A stretch of 64,000 nt of DNA from Shewanella sp. Arc9-LZ (GCF_010092445.1 NZ_CP048031.1:3348001-3412000), one strand, 5' to 3'. Numbered from the stretch's first letter, positions 1-9,294 are shown. A program made the numbers and translations. Notes: generated from the letters alone by a model not told the origin.

Positions 1-633
1 GACTTGAGCCACAGCTTATACTTTGGCTCCCAGCTACTATTACAATCGGTACAAGTGGCTCATTTAGCCACAACGTTAGGTTGGAATGCCATTAACCATG
101 GCGATAGACTCGGGGCATTAATTGCCAGTGAAAGTACTCACTTAGAGCTAAAGCCACGTAGTCGCCGCCAAGGTATTTTACAGTTAACCTCAGGGTTAAT
201 TGATGTCCATCAACAGCAATTAAACCAAATAAATCAATTAACACCCGATCCCGGCCATATGTTTAAAGCCTGCCAACGGCTACAGCGCATTGCTAAGCCT
301 GGGTCACTTATTTGGATTATTACTGACGGCCAACATATCAACCAGCAATGTTTAGCGCCTTTAACAGAGTTGTCGCGTCACTGTGATATTGGTGCCTTTG
401 TGGTAACCGATCCATTAAGGCAGGGAACCTTAGCGTTACCCAAACAATTTTCTTTACCCGTACGAGATGGCCAACAACAGCTGACCCTAACACGTCAAAG
501 TTATGAAGCCTGGTTAAGTACTCAGCAACAGCAGTTACAGCAATTCGTCTCATTAATGAATATGATAAAAGTACAACCTAAATTCATCGATGCCGCTAAA
601 CCGCTCAGTGCACAATTGGATATTTTACGTTAA
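1..633 (+). CDS. DUF58 domain protein, C-terminal part (5' cut by window)
   Basis: The frame is open from the first base and ends at 633, giving the last 210 residues. The segment near the N-terminal edge reads FGSQ, then LLQSVQVAHLA, then NHGDRLGALI. This is the usual core of DUF58 proteins, which are relatives of von Willebrand proteins coded next to MoxR ATPases and Bat genes. The next gene starts directly after the stop, and four more genes follow in the same direction with overlaps, so this is the upstream part of a Bat-type operon. A MoxR gene probably lies just outside the window (inference). The molecular function of DUF58 is not established; a role in assembly or envelope stress is assumed from context. 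Confidence 0.85.
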   Translation, partial: DLSHSLYFGSQLLLQSVQVAHLATTLGWNAINHGDRLGALIASESTHLELKPRSRRQGILQLTSGLIDVHQQQLNQINQLTPDPGHMFKACQRLQRIAKPGSLIWIITDGQHINQQCLAPLTELSRHCDIGAFVVTDPLRQGTLALPKQFSLPVRDGQQQLTLTRQSYEAWLSTQQQQLQQFVSLMNMIKVQPKFIDAAKPLSAQLDILR

Positions 634-1182
634 ATGACCACTGCTAACTTACCAACACAGCCATTGCCGATTGATGCCAAAGCCTCCGCTTTAGCGCAAA
701 TGCAAGATATTGTATTACCAGAGCCAATCAGTGCAGTGCCTATCGCACCTGGATATTGGATAATTGCAGCAATATTAATAACCTTAGCAATCTGGTTAGT
801 TAAGCGTTTATATAAACAACATCAATATCATGCACCACGAAAAATAGCGCTGACGTTACTAGATAGCTATGATATTGAAGATGATACCTTTGCAGCACAG
901 GTTAACAGCTTACTCAAACGCACCGCACTTACCTATTTACCGCGTGAACACCTCGCTAAACTCAACGGTCAGCCTTGGTTTGATTGGTTAGATACTCGCC
1001 TCGCCTCTGGCCAGCAACATAAAATTGGTCAACTATTAATTAAGCGACATCAAGCAAGTGGTTTAGATCAAACCGAAAAAGCTCAATTAAAATCTTTAGC
1101 GAAAGCCTGGCTAAGCAATAAACGTCCTTTTAGTGATACAACGTTATCATCCAATAATTCATATCTGGAGGCCAAATGCTAG
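634..1182 (+). CDS. DUF4381 domain protein, single-pass membrane
   Basis: This 182-residue protein has one hydrophobic segment (about residues 42-58, IIAAILITLAIWLV) preceded by a proline-rich stretch with LPEPISAVPIAPGYW, typical of DUF4381. The remainder is a soluble cytoplasmic tail. It starts directly after the stop of the DUF58 gene and overlaps the next gene by 7 bases, so it is translated within the Bat operon. DUF4381 proteins are found almost only between DUF58 and the BatA-like von Willebrand protein; a part in a membrane complex is likely but not shown. The start ATG abuts the upstream stop, suggesting translational coupling. Confidence 0.85.
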   Translation: MTTANLPTQPLPIDAKASALAQMQDIVLPEPISAVPIAPGYWIIAAILITLAIWLVKRLYKQHQYHAPRKIALTLLDSYDIEDDTFAAQVNSLLKRTALTYLPREHLAKLNGQPWFDWLDTRLASGQQHKIGQLLIKRHQASGLDQTEKAQLKSLAKAWLSNKRPFSDTTLSSNNSYLEAKC

Positions 1183-2195
1183 CATTTTATTGGCCATGGT
1201 TATTAATCTTACTGCCGCTTCCGTTGTTGATAAAACGCATCAACATACATAATGTCGGCGGACATCTACAGCTACCCGGCATCGCTACAACGGTTACAGT
1301 GTCCAGCTCAGTAAACCGAAAAAGCAGCAGAAAACGTTACTGGCTAATGTGGATATTGTTGTTGTTAGCAATCGCTCGACCACAGTGGCTTGGCGATCCC
1401 ATAGAATTACCGGCAAAAGGCCGTGATTTAATGATTGCGGTGGATTTATCCGGCAGTATGCAAATTGAAGACATGGTCATAAATGGACAAACTGTTAACA
1501 GGTTTACCCTAATACAACATGTACTTAGTGACTTTATCGAACGTCGTAAAGGTGACAGACTCGGACTTATTTTATTTGCTGATCATGCTTATTTACAAGC
1601 CCCACTCACCTTAGACCGCCGCTCTGTTGCTACATTTTTAGATGATGCTCAGATAGGGTTAGTCGGCAAGCAAACCGCTATCGGTGAAGCCATTGCACTT
1701 GCGGTTAAGCGCTTTGATAAAGTTGACGAAAGTAATCGAGTGCTCATTCTGTTAACGGATGGCTCTAATAATGCAGGTAATATTGAACCAGAAGTCGCCG
1801 CACAAATTGCCGCGAAACGTAACATCACTATTTATACTATCGGGGTTGGCGCTGAAATATTAGAACGCCGAACTATTTTTGGAAAAGAGCGCATTAATCC
1901 ATCAATGGACTTAGACGAAGGCCAACTCAAAAAATTAGCTGCCATGACTAAGGGGCGTTATTTTAGAGCCCGAAACAGTGAAGAGTTAGCCAGCATTTAT
2001 CAAGAAATAGACAAGTTAGAACCGGTGAGTCGTGATCAATTGAGTTATCGTCCCAAAAGTGAGTTATTTTATTGGCCGTTATTAATGTCATTACTGATTA
2101 GTTTTTTAATCAGTTTGCAGCAACAATGGCCTGCCCAGTTATTGGCTAAAACCAACCAGACTAAAACTAACCAAACCAAAGAGGCGAATCAATAA
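1176..2195 (+). CDS. batA: von Willebrand factor A protein, BatA-like
   Basis: This 339-residue protein has N-terminal hydrophobic segments (about 1-18 and 55-68), a von Willebrand A domain from about 85 to 280, and a C-terminal membrane segment (about 297-313). The metal-binding MIDAS motif is AVDLSGSM, with Asp90, Ser92 and Ser94, and the later LLTDGSNNAG supplies the second Asp. This is the BatA/aerotolerance layout. A GGAGG Shine-Dalgarno lies just before the start inside the DUF4381 gene, and the stop overlaps the next ATG by one base. Bat proteins were linked to aerotolerance in Bacteroides; their role in gammaproteobacteria is inferred. The gene symbol is given by similarity of architecture. 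Confidence 0.88.
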   Translation: MLAFYWPWLLILLPLPLLIKRINIHNVGGHLQLPGIATTVTVSSSVNRKSSRKRYWLMWILLLLAIARPQWLGDPIELPAKGRDLMIAVDLSGSMQIEDMVINGQTVNRFTLIQHVLSDFIERRKGDRLGLILFADHAYLQAPLTLDRRSVATFLDDAQIGLVGKQTAIGEAIALAVKRFDKVDESNRVLILLTDGSNNAGNIEPEVAAQIAAKRNITIYTIGVGAEILERRTIFGKERINPSMDLDEGQLKKLAAMTKGRYFRARNSEELASIYQEIDKLEPVSRDQLSYRPKSELFYWPLLMSLLISFLISLQQQWPAQLLAKTNQTKTNQTKEANQ

Positions 2196-4300
2196 TGATC
2201 CATTTCATTCGCCCTGAATGGCTATTAGGGTTCATCCCGGTATTAATATTAAGTGCATTATTTTGGCGTAAACATAGCCAGCAATCAGCATGGAAACAAT
2301 ATATCGCCCCACATTTAAGTCAGTTACTAATCAGCCAAACGGTTGAGAAAAGTCATCAGCCCAAATGGCTATTAATTGCCAGTTGGATAGTCGCCGTGAT
2401 TGCGCTTTCAGGGCCGGCATTAAATAAACAAAATCTGCCAGTATTTGCAACCGAACAAGGTCGAGTGCTCATTATGGATATGTCTCAGTCCATGTATGCC
2501 ACCGACTTAAGTCCAAATCGCTTGTCCTACGCTAAATTTAGAGCGACCGACTTATTAAATGAATTAAAAGAAGGCGAAACAGGGTTGATTGCCTATGCTG
2601 GTGATGCTTATACCATTAGCCCGTTAACCCGCGACCGTGACACTATTTTAAACTTACTGCCAACATTATCACCCGATATTATGCCCACTAAAGGATCTAA
2701 CTTAACAGCGGCGTTATCTCTAGCAGAAAAACTATTGGCTCAAGGTGGTCATGTCAGTGGCGATATTATTGTCATGACCGATGGCATTTCTGCACAACAA
2801 TTTAATCAAGCAAGCAGCGCACTTAACAGCCGTTATCGTTTATCGATCATGGCTTTTGGCAGTAAACAAGGTGCACCCATTCGTTTAGCTGATGGTCAAT
2901 TATTACGTGATAATAGTAATGAAATCGTTGTCGCTAAAACCGATTACGGTCTATTGCAGAAACTTGTCCAACAACACCAAGGGATCCTTGTGCCAGCTCA
3001 AACAGATGGTAGCGATATCTCCACCCTCACCCACTGGCTGGCAACTGATGGCAAGGCAACCGAAACGGATCTTGCAGGCGAAACTTGGCAAGATCTGGGT
3101 CCATATTTAGCTATGTTATTAATCATCCCGATGTTAATGAGTTTTAGGCAAGGATTCTTAACCCTCATGCTTAGCCCTAGCTTGCTATTCGCTACGGCAA
3201 TGACATTTAGTCTAGCCAACAGTCAACCAGCACAAGCCTCTGTGTGGCAGGACTTATGGAAAACTAAAGACCAACAAGCACAGTCTGCATTTGAACAAGG
3301 TGAATTTACCCAAGCAGCGGAAACATTCGAAAACCAACAATGGCAAGCCTCTGCGCAATACAAAGCCGGTAATTATCAACAAGCGCTAGAAGGCTATGAA
3401 CAAGACAGCAGCGCCCAAGGTTTATATAACCAAGGGAATGCCCTAATGCAGCTTAAAGATTATCAAGAGGCCATTAAGCGTTATCAACAAGCTATTGCGG
3501 CTCAATCACCGTTTACTGAAGCAAAACAGAATTTGACCTTAGCCCAGCAATTGCTTGAACAACAAAAAGAGTCATCAGATCAGCAATCTGATAAATCAGA
3601 GCAAGATCCATCTAACTCAAATGATGACAACTCAACATCAGAACAATCTTCTGATAACAATGAATCTCAACAAGCAGATTCCGACGAATCACAGTCTGGT
3701 GAACAGGAAAACCAACAAGGTCAACAAGACCAATCTGGCCAACAAAACCAACAACAGAACGCTGAAAACCAATCTGACAATAAAAATGATCGTTCATCTG
3801 ATAATAATAAACCACAATCACAAAGTGATCAGCCATCAGACCGTGATGAACAACAAGATGATAAACAATCCGAATCGTCACAAAACGAAGCACAACAGCA
3901 AAATGGTCAGCAACAAAATGGTTCGGATCAACAATCATCAACCTCTGAAGATAACAACACTTCACAGCAAGATGATTCAACGCAAGATTCTCCAGCTAGT
4001 AACGAATCTAGCATGCAGGCCAGTGCGACTAAAAATGGAGACCAACAAGATGATGGCAACCAAAAAATGGGGACTGCACAGTCTTCAACAAAGCCAAGTG
4101 CAGAAGACATAAAAGATGGCAAACCATCAGAAATGATCTCGGCTTCACAAATTAATCAAGATGATTTGCCTGCAGATATGCAACGTGCCCTTCGCGCCAT
4201 AAACGAAGATCCACAAGTGTTAATCCGCAATAAAATGCAGCTTGAATATCAAAAACGTCGTCAAAATAGTCAACCGCCTAAGGAAAATGAACAGTGGTAA
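2195..4300 (+). CDS. VWA plus TPR protein, BatB/BatC fusion type
   Basis: This 701-residue protein starts with two hydrophobic segments (about 9-24 and 60-77) and a von Willebrand A domain with the MIDAS motif MDMSQSM (Asp95, Ser97, Ser99). Two further hydrophobic segments lie near 305 and 325. A TPR-like region follows (about 355-450), with QGNALMQLKDYQEAIKRYQQ as the clearest repeat. Residues about 455-650 are extremely rich in Gln, Ser, Asn and Asp, with no globular look. This joins what are separate BatB and BatC proteins in other bacteria. The stop overlaps the next start. The low-complexity part also opens long frames on other strands, which I regard as artefacts. Confidence 0.88.
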   Translation: MIHFIRPEWLLGFIPVLILSALFWRKHSQQSAWKQYIAPHLSQLLISQTVEKSHQPKWLLIASWIVAVIALSGPALNKQNLPVFATEQGRVLIMDMSQSMYATDLSPNRLSYAKFRATDLLNELKEGETGLIAYAGDAYTISPLTRDRDTILNLLPTLSPDIMPTKGSNLTAALSLAEKLLAQGGHVSGDIIVMTDGISAQQFNQASSALNSRYRLSIMAFGSKQGAPIRLADGQLLRDNSNEIVVAKTDYGLLQKLVQQHQGILVPAQTDGSDISTLTHWLATDGKATETDLAGETWQDLGPYLAMLLIIPMLMSFRQGFLTLMLSPSLLFATAMTFSLANSQPAQASVWQDLWKTKDQQAQSAFEQGEFTQAAETFENQQWQASAQYKAGNYQQALEGYEQDSSAQGLYNQGNALMQLKDYQEAIKRYQQAIAAQSPFTEAKQNLTLAQQLLEQQKESSDQQSDKSEQDPSNSNDDNSTSEQSSDNNESQQADSDESQSGEQENQQGQQDQSGQQNQQQNAENQSDNKNDRSSDNNKPQSQSDQPSDRDEQQDDKQSESSQNEAQQQNGQQQNGSDQQSSTSEDNNTSQQDDSTQDSPASNESSMQASATKNGDQQDDGNQKMGTAQSSTKPSAEDIKDGKPSEMISASQINQDDLPADMQRALRAINEDPQVLIRNKMQLEYQKRRQNSQPPKENEQW

Positions 4301-5928
4301 TCAGAACTTTTTTTAGCCTATTGCTATTCATCATTGCTGCACCGGTATTTGCACTTAGCCAAGTACAAGCAACCATAGACCGAAATCCAATTGTTACAGG
4401 CGAGTATTTCGTACTCGATATTATTGCCGATGATGATCTAAATGCGGGGGCATTAGATACCTCAGTATTGCTCGATGACTTTATTGTTGGAAGAACTAGC
4501 GTTGGCCGCAGCACTAAAATGGTTAACTTTGACACCACCAAAGAAACTCGCTGGCAGGTATTATTGTCACCTAAGTCAGTGGGCAATGTCACCATACCGG
4601 CGTTTAACATCAAAGGAATTAGCTCAAACCCAATTACCTTAAAAGTTATTCCACAAGGTTCAACTGCCGACGAAGTACAAAACGTATTTATTAACATCAA
4701 CACTAGTGCCTCAGAAGCTTATGTCGGCCAATTAATCACTTATAAAGTAAAACTATACCTTGCAGTAGAATTACAACGAGGAGTATTAAGTGCTCCCGTT
4801 ATTGAAGGCGCGCAAATCAAGCAAATAGGCGAAGACAAAGATGGCAGTGAGATCATTGATGGCCGTCGCTTTAGAGTAATTGAACGCACTTACGGTATTA
4901 TTGCCGATCTGCCAGGGGAGTTAGTTATCAATGGCGCCAGTTTCTCAGGCGATGTACTTGTTGAAGCCCCTAGACGCGGAGGTATGTTTGGCTTTAATGA
5001 AAGTCGGCCAATGCAAACAGAAGCGGAAAGAGAAGTCATTCAAATCAATTCAACACCGCCAAGTTACCAAGGAAAATGGTTAGTCAGCGATATTGCGGTA
5101 TTAAAAGAGACGTGGCCGGACGATATCAGCGAATTTGAAGTGGGCAGCCCAATTACCCGCACAATTAGTTTAATTGCATCTAATACCGATGACACTAGTT
5201 TACCCGACATCGATATTCCACTGGCCGACGGCTTAAAAGCTTATCCAGAAAAGCCGTTAAGACAAACTTTTGTTCGCGACAATCAAGTGGTATCACAATA
5301 CAGTATCACTACTGCTATTGTGCCAACAAAACCAGGTACTTATACTCTACCTGAGATAAATGTTCCTTGGTGGAACCCACATCTTAAAAAGCAACAATTT
5401 GCCACATTGCCAGCCCGCACGATTAACGTGATAGGCAGCACAACGGCTACGACAGATATTCCACCAGCGGATAGTTTTAGCGCAGTTCAAGCCAGCGGAT
5501 ATTGGCCGTTACTGAGTGCTGTTCTGGCGGTATTATGGCTCATCACTTTAGTATTATGGCGTAAAGCAGCATCGGTAAACCGCACGTTGCCACAATTTAA
5601 TCAAGACAATAAAAACCTCAAAATACCTAGAAAAACAGCAACGACTGGACTCAATGCAATTATTCATGCATGCGACCGTAACGACAGCAGTGCGGCGATT
5701 ATTGCGGTACAAGCCTACTTTAGCGAACGTTTAGGTAAATTGATGACTTTGACTCAAATCAGCGGTTTATCAGAACAATTAGCGTTAGCAATGAATAAGC
5801 TACAAGCAGACAAATACAGCAATAAACCACAAGCGATTGATAAAAAATCGTTAATGGATGCCATTTTGGCTTATCAACAACCCCCTCTCGCCAATAAAAA
5901 ATCAATAATAGCAGAGCTAAATCCATAA
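4294..5928 (+). CDS. batD: BatD-like oxygen-tolerance protein
   Basis: This 544-residue protein has a signal peptide (LLLFIIAAPVFA, cleavage near residue 20), several beta-rich domains and a C-terminal membrane anchor (about 404-422) with a cytoplasmic tail. This is the BatD layout. The start is GTG at 4294, which overlaps the previous stop. An AAGGA lies about 9 bases upstream, while the nearby ATG at 4287 runs into a stop after nine codons. It is the last gene of the Bat operon. A 15-bp hairpin follows. The protein probably works in the periplasm with the two von Willebrand proteins; the substrate or partner is unknown. Confidence 0.88.
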   Translation: MVIRTFFSLLLFIIAAPVFALSQVQATIDRNPIVTGEYFVLDIIADDDLNAGALDTSVLLDDFIVGRTSVGRSTKMVNFDTTKETRWQVLLSPKSVGNVTIPAFNIKGISSNPITLKVIPQGSTADEVQNVFININTSASEAYVGQLITYKVKLYLAVELQRGVLSAPVIEGAQIKQIGEDKDGSEIIDGRRFRVIERTYGIIADLPGELVINGASFSGDVLVEAPRRGGMFGFNESRPMQTEAEREVIQINSTPPSYQGKWLVSDIAVLKETWPDDISEFEVGSPITRTISLIASNTDDTSLPDIDIPLADGLKAYPEKPLRQTFVRDNQVVSQYSITTAIVPTKPGTYTLPEINVPWWNPHLKKQQFATLPARTINVIGSTTATTDIPPADSFSAVQASGYWPLLSAVLAVLWLITLVLWRKAASVNRTLPQFNQDNKNLKIPRKTATTGLNAIIHACDRNDSSAAIIAVQAYFSERLGKLMTLTQISGLSEQLALAMNKLQADKYSNKPQAIDKKSLMDAILAYQQPPLANKKSIIAELNP

Positions 5929-5935
5929 CATTAAA

Positions 5936-5970
5936 AAGCTAAATAGTAGCTAGATGCTGCTATTTAGCTT
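5936..5970 (+). terminator. Long hairpin after batD
   Basis: The arms at 5936-5950 and 5956-5970 pair over 15 positions with one G-U and a 5-base loop. There is no T run on the + strand, so it may act as an RNA 3' end stabiliser or a weak terminator. On the - strand a short T run follows, but there is no leftward gene here. Confidence 0.55.
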
Positions 5971-6029
5971 GCTATTAATCCTCCTCCTTTTTAAGCTGTT
6001 ACATATTATTAACTCAAAAAAGTTAAAAA

Positions 6030-6593
6030 ATGTTTGATTCATTGCGAAAGAAAAAGTCCGAACCTGCGGTCTTATCTGAGATGCTAACAAAACAACGACG
6101 ATACGATAGCCTTGTCAGGGCTCTTCACACCGACATATTTCGCTACGCCTTTTGGTTGTGTGGTGATAAACATGTTGCTGAAGATATTACTCAAGAAACG
6201 TTCTTAAGGGCGTGGCGTTCTTTGGACTCATTAAATGACGAAAAAGCGGCTAAAGCCTGGCTAATTACCATTTTAAGACGGGAAAATGCCAGACGTTTTG
6301 AGCGTAAACAATTTGACTACAGCGACGTAGAACAAGATTTACTTGAAGATGTACTATCGACAAGTCATGAAGAAGATACCGAGCAGTATTGGTTACGTCG
6401 TCAAATAGGTAAACTCGATATCGAATATCGAGAGCCGTTGTTATTGCAGCTGATTGGCGGGTTTAGTGGTGAAGAGATTGCCACCATGCTAGAACTCAAT
6501 CGAAATACGGTAATGACCCGTTTATTTAGAGCCAGAAACCAGTTAAAAGACGCTCTCGAAGCACCAGAGGTAAGAGGTCAATCAAATGGATGA
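6030..6593 (+). CDS. ECF-family RNA polymerase sigma factor
   Basis: This 187-residue protein has sigma-70 region 2 at about 30-95 (DIFRYAFWLCGDKHVAEDI, then TQETFLRAWRSL) and region 4 at about 125-178 (EYREPLLLQLIGGFSGEEIA, then LELNRNTVMTRLFRARNQL). This is the two-domain ECF layout. The ATG is preceded by only a weak ribosome site. A short inverted repeat (6009-6026) sits right in front of it and could limit translation. The gene overlaps the next one by 8 bases, as is usual for a sigma factor and its regulator. Target promoters are unknown. It stands directly after the Bat operon but is separated from it by a hairpin. Confidence 0.93.
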   Translation: MFDSLRKKKSEPAVLSEMLTKQRRYDSLVRALHTDIFRYAFWLCGDKHVAEDITQETFLRAWRSLDSLNDEKAAKAWLITILRRENARRFERKQFDYSDVEQDLLEDVLSTSHEEDTEQYWLRRQIGKLDIEYREPLLLQLIGGFSGEEIATMLELNRNTVMTRLFRARNQLKDALEAPEVRGQSNG

Positions 6594-7293
6594 TCTACAG
6601 TTTCGTCGCCATGCATACGGTGACCCCAATAATCAAGCCGACGATTTTTTAGCTCATTTAGCTGAAAATGAAGACGATGCTAAATTTGTCAAAGATCTAC
6701 AAGCATTTGATCATAGACTCACTCAAGCACTCAATATTAGCGTGCCTGATGGGCTTGCTGATAAGTTAATTTTACGACAGCAATTGAGTCAGCATCAAAA
6801 AAACAAAAAACAGACCCGTTACTTAATGGCAATGGCTGCTTCAGTTGCCTTTATTGTGGGAGTTAGCTTTAGTTTATTACGCTTCACGCCAGTAAACTTA
6901 GGGGAAAACTCGTTGGCTCATGTTCATCATGAAACCAAAGCATTAGTGATGGAACAGGATATTGGTTTTAATGACGTAAACTTTAAACTAGCCAGTTTAG
7001 AAGGATTAAGTGATTCGAAATTTATCCAACAACCAGGCCGTGTTTTTTACACCTCTTATTGCGACTTCCAAGGTGTTAAATCATTGCATTTAGTGATGGC
7101 TGACGAGAACGGAAACAAAGTCACTTTGTTTATTGTGCCCGTCGAAAGTCGTATTGTGTTAGAAGAAGCATTTGCAGACAATCAATACAAAGGCCAAAGT
7201 TTTCAAACAGCCGACGCCTATATGGTGTTAGTGGGCGAGCCCGCTTCTGACCTTGAGTTTGTCAAAAAAGAAGTTGAAAACACCTTTATATAA
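6586..7293 (+). CDS. DUF3379 protein, probable membrane anti-sigma factor
   Basis: This 235-residue protein has a soluble N-terminal part (1-80), one membrane segment (about 82-100, YLMAMAASVAFIVGVSF) and a periplasmic domain of about 130 residues. It matches DUF3379, a family encoded beside ECF sigma factors. The start codon lies inside the sigma gene. The N-terminal part has no HxxxCxxC zinc motif, so it is not a standard ZAS-type anti-sigma factor. One Cys is present in the periplasmic domain (SYCDFQG). The anti-sigma role is inferred from overlap and topology. A strong terminator follows. Confidence 0.85.
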   Translation: MDDLQFRRHAYGDPNNQADDFLAHLAENEDDAKFVKDLQAFDHRLTQALNISVPDGLADKLILRQQLSQHQKNKKQTRYLMAMAASVAFIVGVSFSLLRFTPVNLGENSLAHVHHETKALVMEQDIGFNDVNFKLASLEGLSDSKFIQQPGRVFYTSYCDFQGVKSLHLVMADENGNKVTLFIVPVESRIVLEEAFADNQYKGQSFQTADAYMVLVGEPASDLEFVKKEVENTFI

Positions 7294-7311
7294 TTTATAA
7301 ATTAATGATTT

Positions 7312-7348
7312 AAAATCCGCTACTTCATTGGAATAGCGGATTTTTTTT
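7312..7348 (+). terminator. Rho-independent terminator after the ECF/DUF3379 pair
   Basis: Arms of 11 bases (7312-7322 with 7334-7344, core AATCCGCTA/TAGCGGATT) are followed by an unbroken run of T. Confidence 0.9.
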
Positions 7349-7363
7349 CATCTTAAAAAATCA

Positions 7364-7385
7364 AAGTGTGAACTAGATCAAACTT
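7364..7385 (+). promoter_or_regulatory. Candidate CRP site in front of putP
   Basis: TGTGA-N6-TCAAA at 7367-7382 lies about 45-60 bases before the putP start, and the symmetry extends to AAG/CTT at the edges. It differs from the ideal CRP site at one inner base. CRP control of putP is known in enteric bacteria; transfer to this organism is inference. Confidence 0.45.
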
Positions 7386-7427
7386 CTGCTAGCATGTCGA
7401 CCATAAAAATAATCACCTGGAAGCAAT

Positions 7428-8888
7428 ATGGAAATTCAAACACCAATCATCATTACCTTTATCGGATATCTTGCCTTAATGATGGGTATCGGTTACTGGG
7501 CTTATCGTAAAACAGACACTGTTGATGATTACATTCTCGGTGGTCGCAAAATGGGGCCCGCAGTAACAGCGTTAAGTGTTGGCGCATCAGATATGTCTGG
7601 TTGGTTGTTATTAGGCTTACCTGGCGCGGTGTATTTAAGTGGTTTAGGTGAAGCCTGGATTGGATTCGGGTTAGTGTTTGGTGCGTGGCTTAATTGGTTA
7701 TTTGTTGCAAAACGACTGCGAATTTATACCCAAGTTGCCAATAATTCTTTGACGTTACCCGATTTTTTTGAAAACCGTTTTAATGACTCTCATGGACTAT
7801 TGAAATTGGTTTCGGCATTAACGATCCTGATCTTTTTCACTTTCTATGCTTCTTCAGGCATGGTGGGCGGTGCGATATTATTTGAAAAAGTATTCGGCCT
7901 CGATTATAACCTCGCCTTACTGATCGGTTCATTCATCATTGTGTCTTATACTTTCGTAGGTGGATTTTTTGCCGTCAGCTGGACTGACTTCTTTCAAGGC
8001 TGCTTAATGTTAATTGCATTATTAATTGTACCCATTGCAATTTTCAGCCAACCCGATACTCAAGCAAGTTTTGAACAAATCGATCCTGCTATGTTGTCGT
8101 TTATTAACGAAAACACCACCGTCATTGGACTCGTGTCGCTATTGGCGTGGGGATTAGGTTATTTCGGCCAACCGCATATTTTGTCTCGTTTTATGGCTAT
8201 CGGCAGTCCAAAAGATTTAGTGTTATCTCGTCGTATCGCCATGAGCTGGATGTTAGTGTCGTTAGTTGGTGCCTTAGCAACGGGTATTGCCGGTAGTCTT
8301 TATTTTGCTGCAGAGCCACTTGATAACTCAGAAACAGTATTTATTCATTTAGCCCATGCCGCTTTTAATCCATGGATTGGCGGCTTGCTGATTGCAGCTA
8401 TTTTGTCTGCCATTATGAGTACTATTGACTCACAATTACTGGTTTGCTCTAGTGTCATCACAGAAGACTTTTACCTTAAATGGTTACGTCCACAAGCCAG
8501 CAGTAAAGAGTTAATGTTAGTAGGCCGTATTGGCGTTATTGCCATTGCATTAGTAGCCGGCGTTGTTGCACTTAATCCTGAAAGCAGCGTATTAGGACTC
8601 GTCAGTTATGCATGGGCTGGGTTTGGAGCTGCATTTGGTCCCGTGGTGTTATTATCACTATTTTGGCAAGGTTATAGCCGTAATGGTGCGATATCAACCA
8701 TTCTAGTGGGTGCTTTAACCGTTGTCGTGTGGAAACAACTGACTGGCGGTATTTTTGAGTTGTATGAAATCGTCCCTGGATTTATTTTCGCAATGTTAGT
8801 GGGGGTAATCGTCAGTAAAATGTCACCACCAACACCGAAAACTATCGCCGACTTTGCCGATTTTCGTGAATCTTTAAAAACACAATAA
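7428..8888 (+). CDS. putP: Sodium/proline symporter
   Basis: This 486-residue, highly hydrophobic protein has about 13 membrane segments and the solute:sodium symporter fold. The N-terminal block DDYILGGRKMGPAVTALSVG and the following ASDMSGWLLLGLPGA are characteristic of PutP, and IMSTIDSQLLVCSS is the conserved sodium-site region of TM8. It imports proline with Na+, for nutrition or osmoprotection. The ribosome site GGAAG lies 7 bases upstream. It is a single-gene unit, bounded by the terminator at 7312 and a hairpin at 8921. The partner gene putA is not in view. Confidence 0.94.
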   Translation: MEIQTPIIITFIGYLALMMGIGYWAYRKTDTVDDYILGGRKMGPAVTALSVGASDMSGWLLLGLPGAVYLSGLGEAWIGFGLVFGAWLNWLFVAKRLRIYTQVANNSLTLPDFFENRFNDSHGLLKLVSALTILIFFTFYASSGMVGGAILFEKVFGLDYNLALLIGSFIIVSYTFVGGFFAVSWTDFFQGCLMLIALLIVPIAIFSQPDTQASFEQIDPAMLSFINENTTVIGLVSLLAWGLGYFGQPHILSRFMAIGSPKDLVLSRRIAMSWMLVSLVGALATGIAGSLYFAAEPLDNSETVFIHLAHAAFNPWIGGLLIAAILSAIMSTIDSQLLVCSSVITEDFYLKWLRPQASSKELMLVGRIGVIAIALVAGVVALNPESSVLGLVSYAWAGFGAAFGPVVLLSLFWQGYSRNGAISTILVGALTVVVWKQLTGGIFELYEIVPGFIFAMLVGVIVSKMSPPTPKTIADFADFRESLKTQ

Positions 8889-8920
8889 ACTCCAATAAAA
8901 GGCTGTATTAGTCATTTTAA

Positions 8921-8954
8921 TAGCTCAACCGCTGTAATTGCAGAGGTTGAGCTA
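8921..8954 (+). terminator. Stem-loop after putP
   Basis: TAGCTCAACC pairs with GGTTGAGCTA over 10 bases, with CTG/CAG inside the loop. The T run is weak, so it may act as a factor-dependent or partial terminator. Confidence 0.5.
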
Positions 8955-9177
8955 CTAATCTTATAATCGAGTGTCAATACCAACGAATGACCTAACAAGC
9001 TTCGATGAATCTCATCTGATTAGTCTCTAAAATCCACTATGAATAAACTTTAACTTAAACTAACTGCACAGTAATGGTTGTCTAAAACTGCTGATAAATT
9101 TACATATACTGCCATGCTATCAAACACCTACTTCACCATTAAAAACCAGAATTAACTTAATATTAACAACAACTAAC

Positions 9178-9194
9178 ATCTGGTCGGAGTTGTT
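9178..9194 (+). promoter_or_regulatory. Possible FadR-type operator upstream of fadL
   Basis: The left half ATCTGGTC matches the fatty-acid regulator FadR half-site well; the right half is poor. The position, about 100 bases before the porin start, would suit control of a long-chain fatty acid porin. This is a weak call. Confidence 0.3.
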
Positions 9195-9294
9195 ACATTA
9201 GTCACACTTACCTAATATGCCTAAAATTTTGACCGTCAAATGCTTGAAGTGAATAAACTTTGTGCAAAACGGTAATAATAAATGGGACATAATA

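Larger units (their letters stand above)
8889..9294. other. Intergenic region between putP and fadL-like gene
   Basis: There is no coding sequence here. It holds a stem-loop at 8921-8954 (TAGCTCAACC paired with GGTTGAGCTA), probably the putP 3' end, although its T run is poor. It also holds an AT-rich upstream region for the porin gene with a possible FadR half-site at 9178-9194. I see nothing else that I can support. Confidence 0.6.

Noticed and set aside
3555..4112. 185-residue + frame, and antisense frames at 3612-3980 and 3928-4122, in the BatB/C gene
   Set aside because: They arise from CAA/GAT-rich low-complexity coding sequence. Composition (Asn/Lys/Thr or Val/His runs) is not protein-like, and the main frame is a clear VWA/TPR protein.
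9262..9294. Upstream GTG start for the FadL-like protein
   Set aside because: It adds a polar extension before a normal signal peptide.
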